From positions 496,001 through 560,000 of the forward strand of contig JABWDB010000068.1 of assembly GCA_019614645.1 (NCBI GenBank): DNA of 64,000 nucleotides. Reading direction: 5' to 3'. Shown piece after piece: positions 23,596-34,606 of this stretch. Each line of letters starts with the position of its first letter. Position 1 is the stretch's first letter. The notes under the pieces were generated by a model, which was not told where the DNA came from, did not search any database, and saw only the letters and a program-made list of their open reading frames with translations. The translations under genes were made by a program, and so were the position numbers. This DNA is from Stratiolaelaps scimitus. Taxonomy: Eukaryota; Arthropoda; Arachnida; Mesostigmata; Laelapidae.

Positions 23596-23924
23596 TTATT
23601 ACTTCAGAGAGCAAAAGAGAGCAGACAGCACCTTAGCACTCTAAGTCCTGCGGTCCAGTGACGATCGTCGTGGCTGTCAAGAAATCACGACAGGGAGGAG
23701 ACCGCAAAGGCATCATGTCTAGTTGCCACCGCCATATGTTGTAAGCAGCCGACGAGTTCTCTGTACAGCCTACCTGGGTTCTTAGCTGCAGTCTCGTCGC
23801 CCTCTACTCGTATACAACCATCTGGTGGTGTAGCGGCTGTCTTGCAATTTTCCATCCCGAAACGTTTCAGTACATCCCGTATGTATTTAGTCTGGTCTAG
23901 ACTAATGTTGTGGTGCTAGTCGAC

Positions 23925-24584
23925 TGTGATGCACACACCCAGATAGTAGTCTGGGTCGCCACTAGTTAACTCGAAGCGTCTAGACAGTCCTTGGACTATC
24001 TCCTCTAGCAGCGGCAGATCGCATGCTGCCACCAATCCATAGTCAACATACACCGCCAGCAGAAGAGTCTTCTGTCCCTTCCTATAGAAGATGCAGCAAT
24101 CTGCTTTGCTCTGTCGTGGTCCAAGCTCCACCAGGCTCTCTTTCAGTTTCCGTCCGAAACACCTGGGCGCCTGCTTCAACCATACAGACTCTTCTTTAGT
24201 CTACAGACTCGATCGGTCCCATCGTTGTAGGGAGCTGGCTGTTCAACATACACCTCCTCTGTTAGCTCGCCGTGATAAAAAGCTGTCGTGATGTCGAACT
24301 GTCGGGGGTACATCTTCTGAGATGCACATATGCTCAACATTGTTTGTACAGAATCGAACAACTCCAGCAAATATCTCGTTGTAATCTACTCCCGGCCTTT
24401 GGTTGTAACCTTTTACAACGAGTCGGGCCTTATATCTTGTCGGCTCACCTTCTTGATTCTCCTTTATTTTGAATAAAAAACGGCAGCCGAGCGCCTTTCG
24501 ACCTGGTGGTAACCTCGTGAGTTCCCACACGTCATTTTGTTGAATCGATTGAAGCTCGTCTTGAATCGCCTGCCTCCATAACAT
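23925..24584 (-). pseudogene. Copia C reverse transcriptase
   Basis: RT in three overlapping minus-strand frames: 24243-24584 (DVWELTRLPPGRKALGCRF, KGYNQRPGVDYNEIFAGV), 24176-24370 (FDITTAFYHGELTEEVYVEQ) and 23916-24179 (MKQAPRCFGRKL, LAVYVDYGLVAACD). The catalytic pair is altered: YVDY in place of YVDD. That, with the frameshifts, marks it inactive. Confidence 0.82.
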
Positions 24585-24842
24585 CCCACCTGGAGAGCTA
24601 AGGACCTCCCCAAGCGATGTCGGCTCTATCTTACTGGGCGACCAATCGCCTCCCGTGGCCTAAGGTTCTGTCCTTCTGACCGTTGGCCTTCATGGTCAGT
24701 CTTCTGTTGTTGTTCCTCCTTGTCTTTTTCTGGCTCGGACTTCTCAGTGTCCTGTTCGGATCTTTCGGTCGCTCTCTCCAGTTGATTCATCTTGCTAAAG
24801 GTCACATCTTTTGAGATGGTGATGTCCTTCTCTCCCTTGACC

Positions 24843-25560
24843 TCAGATTCGATATGAGTCAATCCGCGGCTGACACCCAACCAGGAAGCCTTTTATTGCC
24901 TTGGCGTCCCATTTCTTCTTGTTTGGTCGGGTGTTGTGAACGAAACATTCGGTTCCAAACGGCTGTATGCGGGCGATATTCGGTTGTCGCCCGTAAATCG
25001 CCTCGTAGGGCGACATACCAGTCCCAGGGCTCAACAATGTTGTATTCATCAATTCTACTGCACACATCACCGCCTCGGCCCACAGAAACGAAGGGAGACC
25101 AGAATCGCTCAGCATCGCCCTTACTAAATCTGCAATCGAGCGACTCGTTCGCTCTGCCATGCCGTTTTGCATAGGTGTGTAGGGAGCTGAGCGTATTTGC
25201 TCAGCTCCGATGCGTTGTAGAATTTCGGTGATTTGGCTGTTCACGAATTCCAGACCATTATCCGACATGAGTGCCTTAACCTGTTTTCCAGTTTGTGTGG
25301 AGAACCAGGTGAGGTAGTTCTCTAGACATTTTACCGTCTCGTCCTTGCTCTTCAGAAAGTAAACCTTTCTGAACTTGGTGTACTCGTCAGTCACGCACAT
25401 AAAGTGCCTAGAACCGCCAAGTGACGGCTCCGACGGGCTGCAGAGATCCGTATGTATCATATCTCCCGGTCACGTCACCCCGACAGGGCTCCCTTTATAA
25501 GAGGCGCGGTGTTGTTTACCCTTAATGCATGGGGCACACTGAGAAGTCTGTCTTTCATGT
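24843..25560 (-). pseudogene. Copia C integrase
   Basis: A long minus-strand frame (24843-25460) carries MIHTDLCSPSEPSLGGSRHF (first catalytic Asp), LMSDNGLEFVNSQ (second Asp) and PYTPMQNGMAERTSRS (Glu), so all three DDE residues are present. The pre-integrase Cys motif (CAPCIKGKQHRASYKG) lies just upstream to 25560 after a stop. The C-terminal block ends at a frameshift near 24860. It is the best-preserved part of element C. Confidence 0.82.
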
Positions 25561-25915
25561 ACGCGATCTTCTCCCGAGTTAAGAAATCCGCCACAGCCTT
25601 GGTCTTTTTTGGTCCACACCGTTGTCTACCACCCACGCTGTCTCCTCTTCATCTTCTTCAGTTTCAACACCACCGTCGCGAAGGCCAGTATTTTAGCGTC
25701 GTCCTGTTCTTTTGTCTTTTCCCTTGATGGCTCTGCTTGATGCTCGGAGCAATGAGCCAGCGGCCTCGGGACCTTCGCTGGTTGAGGCTGTTGACTTGTA
25801 CTGGATTTGCAGTCACGTTTAACGTGACCAGGCTTGCCACAAGCATAACAGAGCTTCTCTTATGGTTCTTCCTTTTGACTGCCCTGGCTGCTATCTGGAT
25901 GGTATCTTCCAGCAT

Positions 25916-26590
25916 TTAATTTATATTGGCGGAACGATTTATATTGGCTTTTTTTTCTGATCTCGTCCACAACGCCTCTATCCGGTTTCCGTTAGTGCCA
26001 GTGACTCCATCTCTGATGGCCTCCGCCTGGATCATCCTCGTCAGGCTGCTGTAGGTCTTTCCAGTCGTCTGTGTCGCCCAGCCTAGCTTGAACGGTTTCC
26101 AAGACGACGGAAGCGCTTTCGTCAATCGGACACACTTGAAGTCGTCATTCAAGGTTGATCCCATGGACTCAACTTCCCTGATCAGGTTGTTGTACGTCTT
26201 CACGTTGTTCCAGACGCTTACGTTTGGCTTGAAGGTGAATCCCAAGAATGAACCAGCACTTGTTCCTTCCGGACACCGGTGGTTGTTTGGAATCGTGTGA
26301 CTATCGTATTCCACATGCACTGTGCCGACAACCTGTGAGTCCTTCTTGTCGGTTTGAAGTGGAAAGGTCATAGCGTTCGAGTAGAACAACCGCATTAGCA
26401 ACGTTGGTCTAATGTCGAGTTTATGATTATCTTCTTCGCTGTCAAAACTGCCACCTCAAGCTTTGACGCGTCTGTTGTTATTTCTCCAGTGACTGCCTTC
26501 CACGCATCTCCTTCTGCCTGCAGAAGGTGCATCGTTACACAGCTCCATAGAATGAAATTGCGCCTGTCATCCTCCAGGATGACGCTGTTG
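25916..26590 (-). pseudogene. Copia C gag
   Basis: A minus-strand frame of 161 codons (25916-26401) contains SMGSTLNDDFKCVRLTKALP followed by SSWKPFKL, the typical gag helix-rich segment. Upstream traces (GDAWKAVTGEITTDASKL) extend it to about 26590, where homology stops. It resembles the gag of element G (NGDAWKAVTS...). No start codon is visible. Confidence 0.7.
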
Positions 26591-27244
26591 TTAAAGGTAA
26601 AACTTTATTGGTTTATTAACGGAACTGAAGATTTTACAATGCTTAAGTTCTCTTATATATCACGACACCGTGTATATCCCACGTAGATCCTATGTGGGTT
26701 CCCGTGTCGTTACTTGAGGTCACGCTTTTTTTTCACAACACTGTTCACGTGCAAGAGTCATAAATAGTTCACAGACGTACCGTTCACGGACAGGCTACGT
26801 CAACACAACTTAGGGATCACGTTCACCAGCGACAGGAGAAATAAAAGTCGTACGCGGACACAAGACGGGCAGCGTTGGAGAAACAATGGTTGATAAGCGA
26901 ATGGGTGCCAGTGAGGAAACCAACAACCTAGCCCGGCCACCCGCGCCAGCGCTGGAGCCGACCCTGGCCCCCTCCGTTAGGGAAAACTGCCGACCGCTCA
27001 CCACGTGGCCGTCGCGGGGGCCAACCTAGATCAACCGCCGCCACTACCCAAATTCTGTGAAATTCATAGAAATTCTTCCTAAGAAACATGTGTCTTGGTC
27101 GGCCGCATCAGCCTGGATCTGTGCTCTAATTTGAACTTAAAGTGACTTTTCAATACCTCAAGATGGCGGTCCTGGATATGTCCCGTAGAGAGTCCAATGT
27201 GCTCAAAGAGGCACAATCTCGCTAATAAATTCGCTAAGCAATTC
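26591..27244. other. No recognised gene; GC-rich middle
   Basis: Spacer between Copia C and a BEL remnant. Short open frames in the GC-rich part (26810-27030) exist on both strands, which is expected from composition, and none has a recognisable domain. Around 26600 the sequence TTATTGGTTTATTAACGGAACTG resembles part of 10695-10720, perhaps a shared repeat end. Confidence 0.4.
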
Positions 27245-28689
27245 TTATTTCAGGTGAAAGACGTACTCACCCAGTTCGTAGTCGTTCCCTGCTACCTTGT
27301 GGCGCGGAGATGATTGAGCAGTCTCCACGGAGACCCCAGGTTCCCACCCCTTTGCCACCGTACGACAGAAATGCGACCGTCCAGAACAGCTGTCAGCACG
27401 CGTCGGCAACGGTCTTTTAGCTAGCTGCACCAAACGCTCCCACCATCCTCCGTGCTGCGGACCTAGCTAAGTGATAAAACTCCACGTGATGTTGTGAGTG
27501 TTGAGAAAGCTTTGTGCGCCTTTGTTAGCGATGTGTTTCTGTATCACTTTGAGCTCTTTAGGTGCTCTTTTGAACGTTAGGGCGTTGTCCGTAATGATGT
27601 GATGTAAGTAAGGACGCCTGTCCAAAAAACGGCGAAATGCCAGAAGAAAGTCTTCTGTCGATAAACGTTCTGCGAGCTCCAAGTGGATTGCTCTCGTTAC
27701 CGCATCTACGTATAGGGGTATGTATGTCTTTTTTGGCAGATTGTTTGTGTTTTTGATGTGTATTGGCCCTGCGAAGTCCATTCCGGTGTGTATTCGAAGG
27801 ATGGCGATCTCTCCAGGTGCAATGATGGCACGGGAGGAAGTTGTTGTGATGCCGGCAGTGTACGGAATCAAGCACAGATAGTACAGCCTTTTTTTTTTTT
27901 TTAATACAGAGGTTAAAGGCAAACCTTGCATTGGCACCACTCTTCACTTCTAGGGCATTCGAGTGGTAGTGTCAGATTCTTACTGACTAAACCTCCAACC
28001 GATTTGTGACTTGGGGCATTGTTCAGTACTTATCCATGAGGAATTACTTTGAACAATGTCTTGAGATTGTACAGCCTGCCAACACTGAACGTGCTATCCT
28101 TTGTGCATGGATCACAAAGAAACGTTCTCTGAAGTGGTATAAGATTGCCGCGACACCTCCTGTATGCATGCATTTCTTTTCGTGGATATACTGGACCAGC
28201 AGCAGCCTCGCTGCAGCGCAATTTCGAATAATAATCGGGAATTCTCGTCGAATGAAAGTTTGCTCGACCTTTCCCGTCTTGTTTTGCTCCTGATGATGTC
28301 GTCGCTCATTGTGGGTGTGTATTAGAATATTTGGCTGGTTTTGGGGATTTGCTTGCAACGTGTATTATATTCTATTGGAAAGTTATTTTTTTGTATGTTT
28401 TTTATTAATGTCTCTTGCTCGGCATTGTATTCGATTGTATCGATAATCGTAGACTCGTGGTCGATTCCTTTCTTTTTCCGATCAAATCGGTCGATTTGTG
28501 CAATGCGACGATTCTCACTGCTTTTGGCCAATCTGAATATTTGGCGAAGTCGGTAATGTGACTTGCTGGTGTCACATGTGTGACATTACATGCAATCACT
28601 TGCCTCCGCTTGACGTTGTAAGAATAGTCTGCGGTGGCATTCAGCTTGTACGATGGAATTCACTATTGACACTTAACCACGATGGTCCG
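27245..28689 (-). pseudogene. BEL/Pao pol remnant (RNase H end and integrase)
   Basis: Minus-strand remnant of a BEL element different from the 13-20 kb copy. A block at 28322-28599 corresponds to the region after RNase H. 28044-28358 holds the integrase zinc region (HEKKCMHTGGVAAILYHFRE, then CTISRHC). 27467-27940 holds the integrase core (TGMDFAGPIHIKN, TRAIHLELAERLSTEDFLLA, DNALTFKRAPKELK). 27400-27440 continues with ERLVQLAKRPL in another frame. A T-run near 27890-27902 causes one break. The upper end is cut by the Copia F LTR at 28690. Confidence 0.8.
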
Positions 28690-28979
28690 TGTTGGAAATG
28701 AAAGACTTGGTAGGTCTTCTACTTCAGTGGTTGTAGAGAGCGGGTAGCACTCAGGCGTTGAGTCAGTTAGTTTCTTGAAGACTTCACTTTTCGCTTTGTT
28801 ACTCGGAGTGAAAACACAGGTCTTAACTTGTGTGGTTGATTCACTGAAGCTCGACTTAGCTCAGCTTGGCTCGACATTTTTTTTTTCAAGCTGACCCTCA
28901 GCTGTTCCCCTATCTGGCTCGACATTTATTAGACAGTATGCTAGGGTATATATACTGAACAACGGTGAGGGTGAGCACA
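28690..28979 (-). repeat. Copia F LTR (3' LTR)
   Basis: Starts TGTTGGAAATGAAAG in plus-strand reading and matches 34607-34844. It contains about 46 extra bases near 28880-28925 that end with a repeat of the preceding GGCTCGACATTT, a small insertion with direct-repeat ends. GGGTATATATACTG near 28945 may be the TATA region of the element's minus-strand promoter. Confidence 0.85.
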
Positions 28980-29517
28980 CGTGTCGTTCCTTGCTCATAA
29001 TAACTTGCTCAATCTTTTACTATAGCCACTGACGTAATTGAGCCGCTTCGGTTTCACACCGAAAAAAACGTCTTGGCATTGTCCGGATTACGGATATAGC
29101 GGTGTGTGATCTTGGACTTATTCTTTTCGTCTAGTGTCTCAGTGTCTTAGCTCGTGTTTCGTTAGCTCGAAGACATGGATAATGCCTTGCTTCTTCTATT
29201 TTAGCTTCGTTTGCGCAGTTTCGATACTTGATAGATGTGTTTATGATCCGAGCTATACCTTGTATCCATGTATGTTTTCTTATCCGCTTTTTGTTTCATA
29301 TATATCTGACTGTGATGAAACACTGAGCTTTTGCTCAACACTCCTCCTGTTTCGGAACTGTCATCATTTATCTGTTTATGCAGTTGTTTGGAATCTGAGA
29401 TTCCTGCGTCGTGTATCTTTTTTTTCGTGGCGAGGGAAACAGTTGTCCTCTCAAATTTTAGGTTGCTGTTGGTTTCTTCGATATATCGTTCATTCTCGTT
29501 TAGATTTCTGACTAAGA
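28980..29517. other. Copia F 3' non-coding region
   Basis: Between the LTR and the antisense ORF. Frames on both strands are open for stretches, but I recognise no domain. It is the upstream region of the plus-strand ORF at 29518 and could hold its promoter if the ORF is real. Confidence 0.4.
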
Positions 29518-29790
29518 ATGCCATCTCAGTACTACGCGGTGGTCTATCAGGGCGATGCCCTGTCAGAGGTTCAGCACGCCCTCGGGCTGCTCTTTTTACC
29601 TGCTGCTCCTGTGGTTCGTGTTCAACGACTGGCCAACTTTTTGAGAGCGTTCTCACAGCTTCTCACCAATCCGGTATTCCAGTACGGACCGCTGAATGAC
29701 ACCCAAGCAAGGACTGTCCTCGAAATCTTGCGAGTAGAACCGGACCCGGATCTTGACGATACCGAGGAACTCCCTTCTGTGTGGGAGTAA
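29518..29790 (+). CDS. Antisense accessory ORF in Copia F (90 aa), unknown function
   Basis: ATG at 29518 in context AAGAATG, stop TAA at 29788-29790. It encodes a 90-residue protein with a hydrophobic central part (ALGLLFLPAAPVVRVQRL) and an acidic C-terminus (EPDPDLDDTEELP). It lies on the strand opposite the Copia genes, just beyond RNase H, and converges on it with about 100 bases between the stops. An AATAAA signal follows at about 29820 on the plus strand. Base composition is clearly more GC-rich than the AT-rich pol around it, unlike a random antisense frame. I do not recognise the family. It might be a captured gene or a regulatory protein of the element; this is inference from position and composition. 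Confidence 0.5.
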   Translation: MPSQYYAVVYQGDALSEVQHALGLLFLPAAPVVRVQRLANFLRAFSQLLTNPVFQYGPLNDTQARTVLEILRVEPDPDLDDTEELPSVWE

Positions 29791-29888
29791 ATTTTTTTTT
29801 GTGTTATCCTGGTAAAATCAAATAAACCAGGAGAGATTCCACTGTTCCTCACGTAGTCTTTTTTTGTAGTATCACAGCTTATGTTTGG

Positions 29889-30695
29889 TTATGAGTGTTG
29901 TGTCAGTGCTCCTAGTTGGATAAGGTTGGTTAATCTATTGAATGTGTGTTTACCGAGTGGTTTAGTCAGTATATCTGCTTGGTTGTTTTCAGATGAGATA
30001 TATTCTACGTGTGTATCTTTCTTTTCTATATGGTCTCTTATGAAGAAGTATTTTCCTTCTATGTGTTTTGTTCGTCTATAGAAGAGTGGGTTCTCAATTC
30101 GTTTTATGGCTGATTGGTTATCTACATATAATGTGGGTGTTTCACAGTGATTTAATTCGCTTAGTAGTTGTTTCAACCATAAACCGGTTTTAATTGATTC
30201 GGATGCAGCTATGAATTCACTTTCAGTAGTCGAGAGTGTGACCATGGGTTGTTTAGTAGATGACCATGCTATTGGTCCTCCTTGACGTCTAGCTAGGGTT
30301 CCAGATGTGGATTTTCGGGTAGAGGGGTCGCCTGCGAAATCGGAGTCTGAATATATTTCTAGTGGTTCGTTAGGTTTGCTGTTATATCTAATACCAATGT
30401 CAGGTGTTTTGTTTAGGTATTTCAATATTCTTGGAGCATCTTGCCAGTGTCTTTCGGTGTATGTATCTAAATGTCTTGATAGGTATGCGACGGTGAATGC
30501 AATGTCTGGTCGTGTTTCCATTGCCAGGTATAGTAAGGCTCCTATCAATTCTCTGTATGGCCTTTGAGTCTTGGTGTTTTTTGTGTTATCCACATGATAT
30601 AGATTTGTTTTTGACAGGGTAGATACAGGTTTTGCGTTTGTCATCTCAAATCGTTTGATAATGTCGATAGTGTATTTCCTTTGATTAATGAACAC
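29889..30695 (-). pseudogene. Copia F RNase H domain
   Basis: A 268-codon minus-strand frame covers the RT C-terminal connection and RNase H. Motifs: RELIGALLYLAMETRPDIAF, IYSDSDFAGDPSTRKSTSG, TLSTTESEFIAASES, LYVDNQSAIKRIENPLFYRR with TKHIEGKYFFIRD, and NNQADILTKPLGKHTFNRL. The catalytic acidic residues are present. The domain is complete, but the RT upstream is frameshifted, so the polyprotein as a whole is broken. Confidence 0.88.
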
Positions 30696-30789
30696 ATTAT
30701 GTTCTTTATCCTGATGTATCTCTATTCCTAAGTAGTATGATAGTTCATGGTGAGTTATTGTTAATTGTTCTTCTATTTTTAGAAGTAGC

Positions 30790-31801
30790 TGTTTGATTAT
30801 TTTGATTGATTCTCCAGCCAGTAATATGTCGTCGACATACGTGCATAGTATAAGTCTGTTATGATTGCGGTAGTATTACACATGGGTCGGCTTTGCTCTG
30901 TGTGAGTCCAAGGTTCAACAGGATGGTTTTCAATTTCTGGTGAAAGCATCGTGGTGCCTATTTGAGTCCGTATAGAGCTTTGTTTAGTCTGCACACTTTG
31001 TTGTTTTCGTTATCTAACACCGTAGGTTGGATAATGTAGATTTCTTCCTTTAGTGGTGCGTAAGAAAGCTGTAGTCACCTCAGCTTGATAAAGATACAGT
31101 CTTTCTTGAGCTGCTATACCTAATATTGTACTTATTGTTTCAAACCTAGCCACTGGGCTGAATAGTGCCGTATAATCTATTCCTTCTTTTTGTTTATATC
31201 CTTGAACAACTAACCGAGCTTTGTATTTTGTTATTTCATTTTTAGTATTTCGTTTTATCTTGAATATCCATCGAGTAGTTATTGGCTTGAACCCATTAGG
31301 TAGATTAGCTACTGTGTATACATTATGCCTGTGTAATGAGTCTAGCTCTTCTTGCATAGCCTTGATCCATTCGCTCCTTTGGGGCGATTCTAAGGCTTCT
31401 TCAGTTGTCTGTGGCTCCATTTCTGAGCCATTCACTTCGCTTACGGTGAGTGCCTCGCTGATTCCTGCCTGTAGTCGGTCGGGCGGTTTGAGTTTATTTC
31501 TATCTCTTAGCTTATGCGTTGATTGGTCGGGCGCTTCTTCTTCTCTTTCTTCGTTTTCATGGATCTTGTCCGTTGATTGCTCCTTGTTTCCTCTTGATCT
31601 GCCACCGTTGGGTTCTGTCGGTGTGGCTTCTTCATTTTTTGTAGCTTCATCTTGTTGTTCGGTCTCTTCTTCTTCTTCTTCTTCTTGAGGTGGTTGCTCT
31701 TCTTCTATCTTCTCGGCCGGTTCACTGTCTGCTTTTGGTGTCTGGCTCACGGTGTCTAGTACCTTGCATTTTAAGTGGGCTCGGACTTGTGAATCTGACA
31801 T
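30790..31801 (-). pseudogene. Copia F integrase-RT linker and reverse transcriptase
   Basis: 31010-31801 begins with a charged linker including a Glu run (coded by the CTT repeat near 31668-31690), then NVYTVANLPNGFKPITTRW, YKARLVVQGYKQKEGID, and YQAEVTTAFLRTTKGRNLHY. After a frameshift, 30797-30994 holds a degraded continuation, including the region where YVDD is expected (VDDILLAG at about 30800-30835 in one frame). Not translatable as one chain. Confidence 0.82.
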
Positions 31802-31809
31802 CTTTAGTG

Positions 31810-32800
31810 CGTTTGATTATTTTTGTGTTTGGGATCCAGATTCGATACCCTTGTCCATTATCACACAGTCCAACTAATATACCAGGTAGACTACGTTCAT
31901 CAAATTTCCTTCTTCCAGGAGTTAAGTTTAGATAGTAACACTTTGTTCCAAATGGGTATTATATTTTGCCTAGATAGAGTTTTGTTCCTAACATTAGTTC
32001 GATAGCTGTTTTCTCGCTGTGGTTGGGAGATGTTACATTGTTTAGAATTTCCATGCTAAAATTTACTGCTTTTGGTAGCTTGTGTCTATATATAGTGTTG
32101 TCTATATATAGTGTTGTATATATATATAGTTGTTGTCTATATATAGTGTTGTCTTCTATAGCTTGTGTCTATATATACTATTTTGGTAGCTTTGTGCCTA
32201 TATATAGTGTTCTAGCTAGGTTTACTATGGTTCTGTTTGAGCGTTCTGCTGTCCCGTTTTGCATTGGTGTGTAGGGAGTTGAGAATGTCTGGTCAGCACC
32301 AATCTTGTTTAACATTGTTTTAACTTCCATATTATCAAATTCTTTTCCTCCATCAGAGTGTAGTCTTATGATGTCTTTGCCAGTTTTGTTTCGATACCAG
32401 GTAATGAATTGCTATAAGGCTTCAACTGTTTCATCTTTCGTTTTTAGAAAATAGACCTGGCGATATTTGTCAGACACCAAAAATGGTTTGATCCTCCTAG
32501 TGATGTGGTCGATGGTGAACACAGATCCGCGTGGAAGTGACCTGTGGCTCGAGCCAATGAGTGTTCAGGTCGCGATTTGTATGATACTCTGTGCTGTTTT
32601 CCTTGTATGCATGCCTCACAATTCTCTAAATCATCCTTGTACTTGATGCCTTCTCGATTCAAGGTTTTTATTACCTTATCTTTTCCTATATGCGCTAGCG
32701 TCTCATGAGCTGCCTTCAGGCTGAGCTCCACATGCAGTCCTTCGGTTACATGGTTCATTGCATTCGGTACTTTCGTGACGAGTAGGCCGTTCACGCGTTT
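31810..32800 (-). pseudogene. Copia F pre-integrase and integrase, broken
   Basis: 32444-32794 holds the GAG-pre-integrase region (AHETLAHIGKDKVIKTLN, CEACIQGKQHRVSYKSRP) and HADLCSPSTTSLGGSNHF (first catalytic Asp). From 32440 down, traces of GNKTGKDIIRLHSDG and TPYTPMQNGTAERSNRT give the second Asp and Glu in other frames. The minisatellite at 32083-32215 then interrupts the domain. The C-terminal RIW-type block lies near 31840. Confidence 0.78.
32083..32215. repeat. TCTATATATAGTGTTG minisatellite inside Copia F integrase
   Basis: Five or so imperfect copies of a 16-20 base unit containing TCTATATATAGTGTTG interrupt the integrase region of element F. The flanking integrase sequence resumes on both sides. 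The array is therefore an expansion within the element after it became inactive. Confidence 0.8.
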
Positions 32801-32846
32801 TGCGTTTATCCTGGATCCATTCTTGGTTATACTTATCTCAGGCCTA

Positions 32847-34519
32847 TTAGCGGTATATCACATATTCATCATCAGCCAATTGTCCTACCGATATGAGATT
32901 CTTTCTCATTTTCGGGACATACAAAGCTCTTTTTAATAAGAGCGTCTTCGTTATTCCATTTTCGCAAACCGTCAAGCAGACAGTGCCCTCACCCTGAGCT
33001 TTCAGAATGTGAGCACTACCAATCCTAACGTCCCGGGTGTTTGCTAGATGTTCAAACGACACAAACCAACGCTTATGGTTTACAATATGATGGCTGGCAC
33101 CGCTATCAACAACGAACTCTGTGTGTTCGTTAACATCATCAGTGTCCGATGCACTTATACCTTTACTATGTTCGTCAACAGTTGCCATGAAGGCGTCCGT
33201 GTAGTGTGTTTCAGCTTGGTGCTTATTTCTGTCTTGATTCTGCTTTTTGGGAGATCGACAAAATTTTGGTACATGTCCTCTGCGTCCACAGTTGAAACAA
33301 GTGATGCCGGTATTTTGGGTTGATCTGAACGTCGTAGTTCTTCTATAACCTGTTTGATGGTTATGTCGATAGTATCTTGGTTTGACTCCCATTTTGGAGA
33401 ACAATACTGTGTGCGTTTTCAATCTCGAATTTTCCTTTACGAGCTTGTTCGGCAGTAATCATTTCTGTTAGAGTGTCAAGATTTTTATCCGTGTCTGATT
33501 TGGTTGCCCAAGCAAGTTTGAATGATTCCCATTCGGGAGGTAGAGACTCTACCAGTCTGGCATATGCTATGTCACGTCCCATCTCGACGTTGAGTTCATC
33601 GAGGTTGTACATCAATTTGTTGAAGTAGCTCAGGTTTTCAATTACTGATTTTGAAGGTTGGTATTTGTATGCCATGCATTTGGTGATTGCTTGATCCTTC
33701 AGGATACCATTCTGTTTGGCAAATCTTGTTTTAACATTTTGCCAGATACTTTTGAAGAGAAGGGTGAGGTCCGGGTTCGTAGTTTACAAGTTTCGCTAGT
33801 TCAGCCGGGTAGTGGACCGCTTACTCGCTCAATGAACACAAGTTGCTTCAGAGCAGAGTGGAGAACCAAGTGTTTTATTCAACAAGATGCAGTCCTTATA
33901 TATGATTCGGACTGTGTGTTACAAGATAGGAGTTTGATACTCCTCTCCATTACTTACGTCACATCGAATGTTCTAGAAGTGGAATTTTCCACTTGTTTAA
34001 TATGGGATACTACGAGAAGTGAACATGCGGGTTGATGACCTCGCCAGCAGCTGCGACTTGTTTGTTGCTTGCTGTGTCAGTGACCTGACGGAGCTGGCCC
34101 TGACTTTCTGTGCTAACTGATAGAAAAACATAATTGTGTACGATACACATTTTTCTATAACTTTCAGCAGATACCATCTCGAATACTCCATAAAAGAGGT
34201 TTATGATCAGTTTCTGCGGGAATGAGTTAAGGAGTATGACTTTGGCTATCTTATTTCCGGTGTGGTAGTTGTCCATTTGTTTTTGTTGATCAGAGGTCCA
34301 AAGTTTTGGTATCTTGGTGGCAGGGTCTATTTCTGGGGTTGGAGGTACTAACGCTCCACTAGTTACTTCCCAAGCGTATTTTTCGCATTGTAGTATGACT
34401 GGGATGACTGTTTTCCATGCTAGATAGTTACGTCCGTCTTCGGCTAATATTATGGAGTTGGTGTATCGTTGACTTGAAGTCACGTTCGGTCCACTGGTTG
34501 AGGCATTGTCTTCAGCCAT
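32847..34519 (-). pseudogene. Copia F gag and protease
   Basis: ATG at 34519 (MAEDNASTSG) opens gag with LAEDGRNYLAWKTVIPVIL. After breaks, the middle gag block is at 33361-33675 (ESLPPEWESFKLAW). 32847-33422 carries the knuckle CFNCGRRGHVPKFC and then protease with FVVDSGASHHIVNHKRW (DSGA active site) and VPKMRKNLISVGQL. At least two frameshifts separate these pieces. Order and motifs are normal for Copia. Confidence 0.83.
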
Positions 34520-34587
34520 TTTTCACAGTCTTGTGTAGCTGTGTGTTACTTTAAACTAACTTGTTCAACTAACCTGATGCTCAGACT

Positions 34588-34606
34588 ATCGTGCTGATAA
34601 CGAAAC
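34588..34606 (-). other. Copia F primer-binding region, anticodon-arm-like
   Basis: Directly inside the 5' LTR. Read in element direction it is GTTTCGTTATCAGCACGAT. The plus-strand complement, GTGCTGATAACG, matches the anticodon arm of tRNA-Ile(GAU)-type molecules rather than a tRNA 3' end. Copia elements are known to use half-tRNA primers, so priming by an internally cleaved tRNA is plausible. Element G has a nearly identical block at 60161-60174. Confidence 0.5.

Larger units (their letters stand above)
20762..23615 (-). mobile_element. Copia element B, 3'-truncated and degenerate
   Basis: Minus-strand Copia copy with gag (22749-23595), protease (22292-22669), pre-integrase/integrase (21373-22260) and only the N-terminal part of RT (20762-21331). 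RNase H, both LTRs and any 3' accessory module are missing. The right edge sits against the broken RT/RNase H end of element C, so one of the two was cut when they became adjacent. Confidence 0.85.
23620..26590 (-). mobile_element. Copia element C, truncated and internally deleted
   Basis: Minus-strand Copia copy of a lineage different from element B. Present: gag (25916-26590), a zinc knuckle near 25810-25850 (CYACGKPGHVKRDC in one frame), integrase (24843-25560), linker (24626-24880), RT (23935-24584), and the RT/RNase H connection (RELVGCLQHMAVATR, then HWTAGLRVLR) ending at about 23625. The protease core between the knuckle and the pre-integrase Cys motif is missing. RNase H and LTRs are absent. 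Confidence 0.85.

Noticed and set aside
26810..27004. Short minus-strand frame, and a plus-strand frame that looks faintly like a Gypsy gag start
   Set aside because: Similarity too weak and broken by stops within a few codons.
29201..29656. 151-codon minus-strand frame in Copia F
   Set aside because: Not similar to the envelope-like module or any Copia domain; it overlaps the better-supported plus-strand ORF and is probably its shadow.
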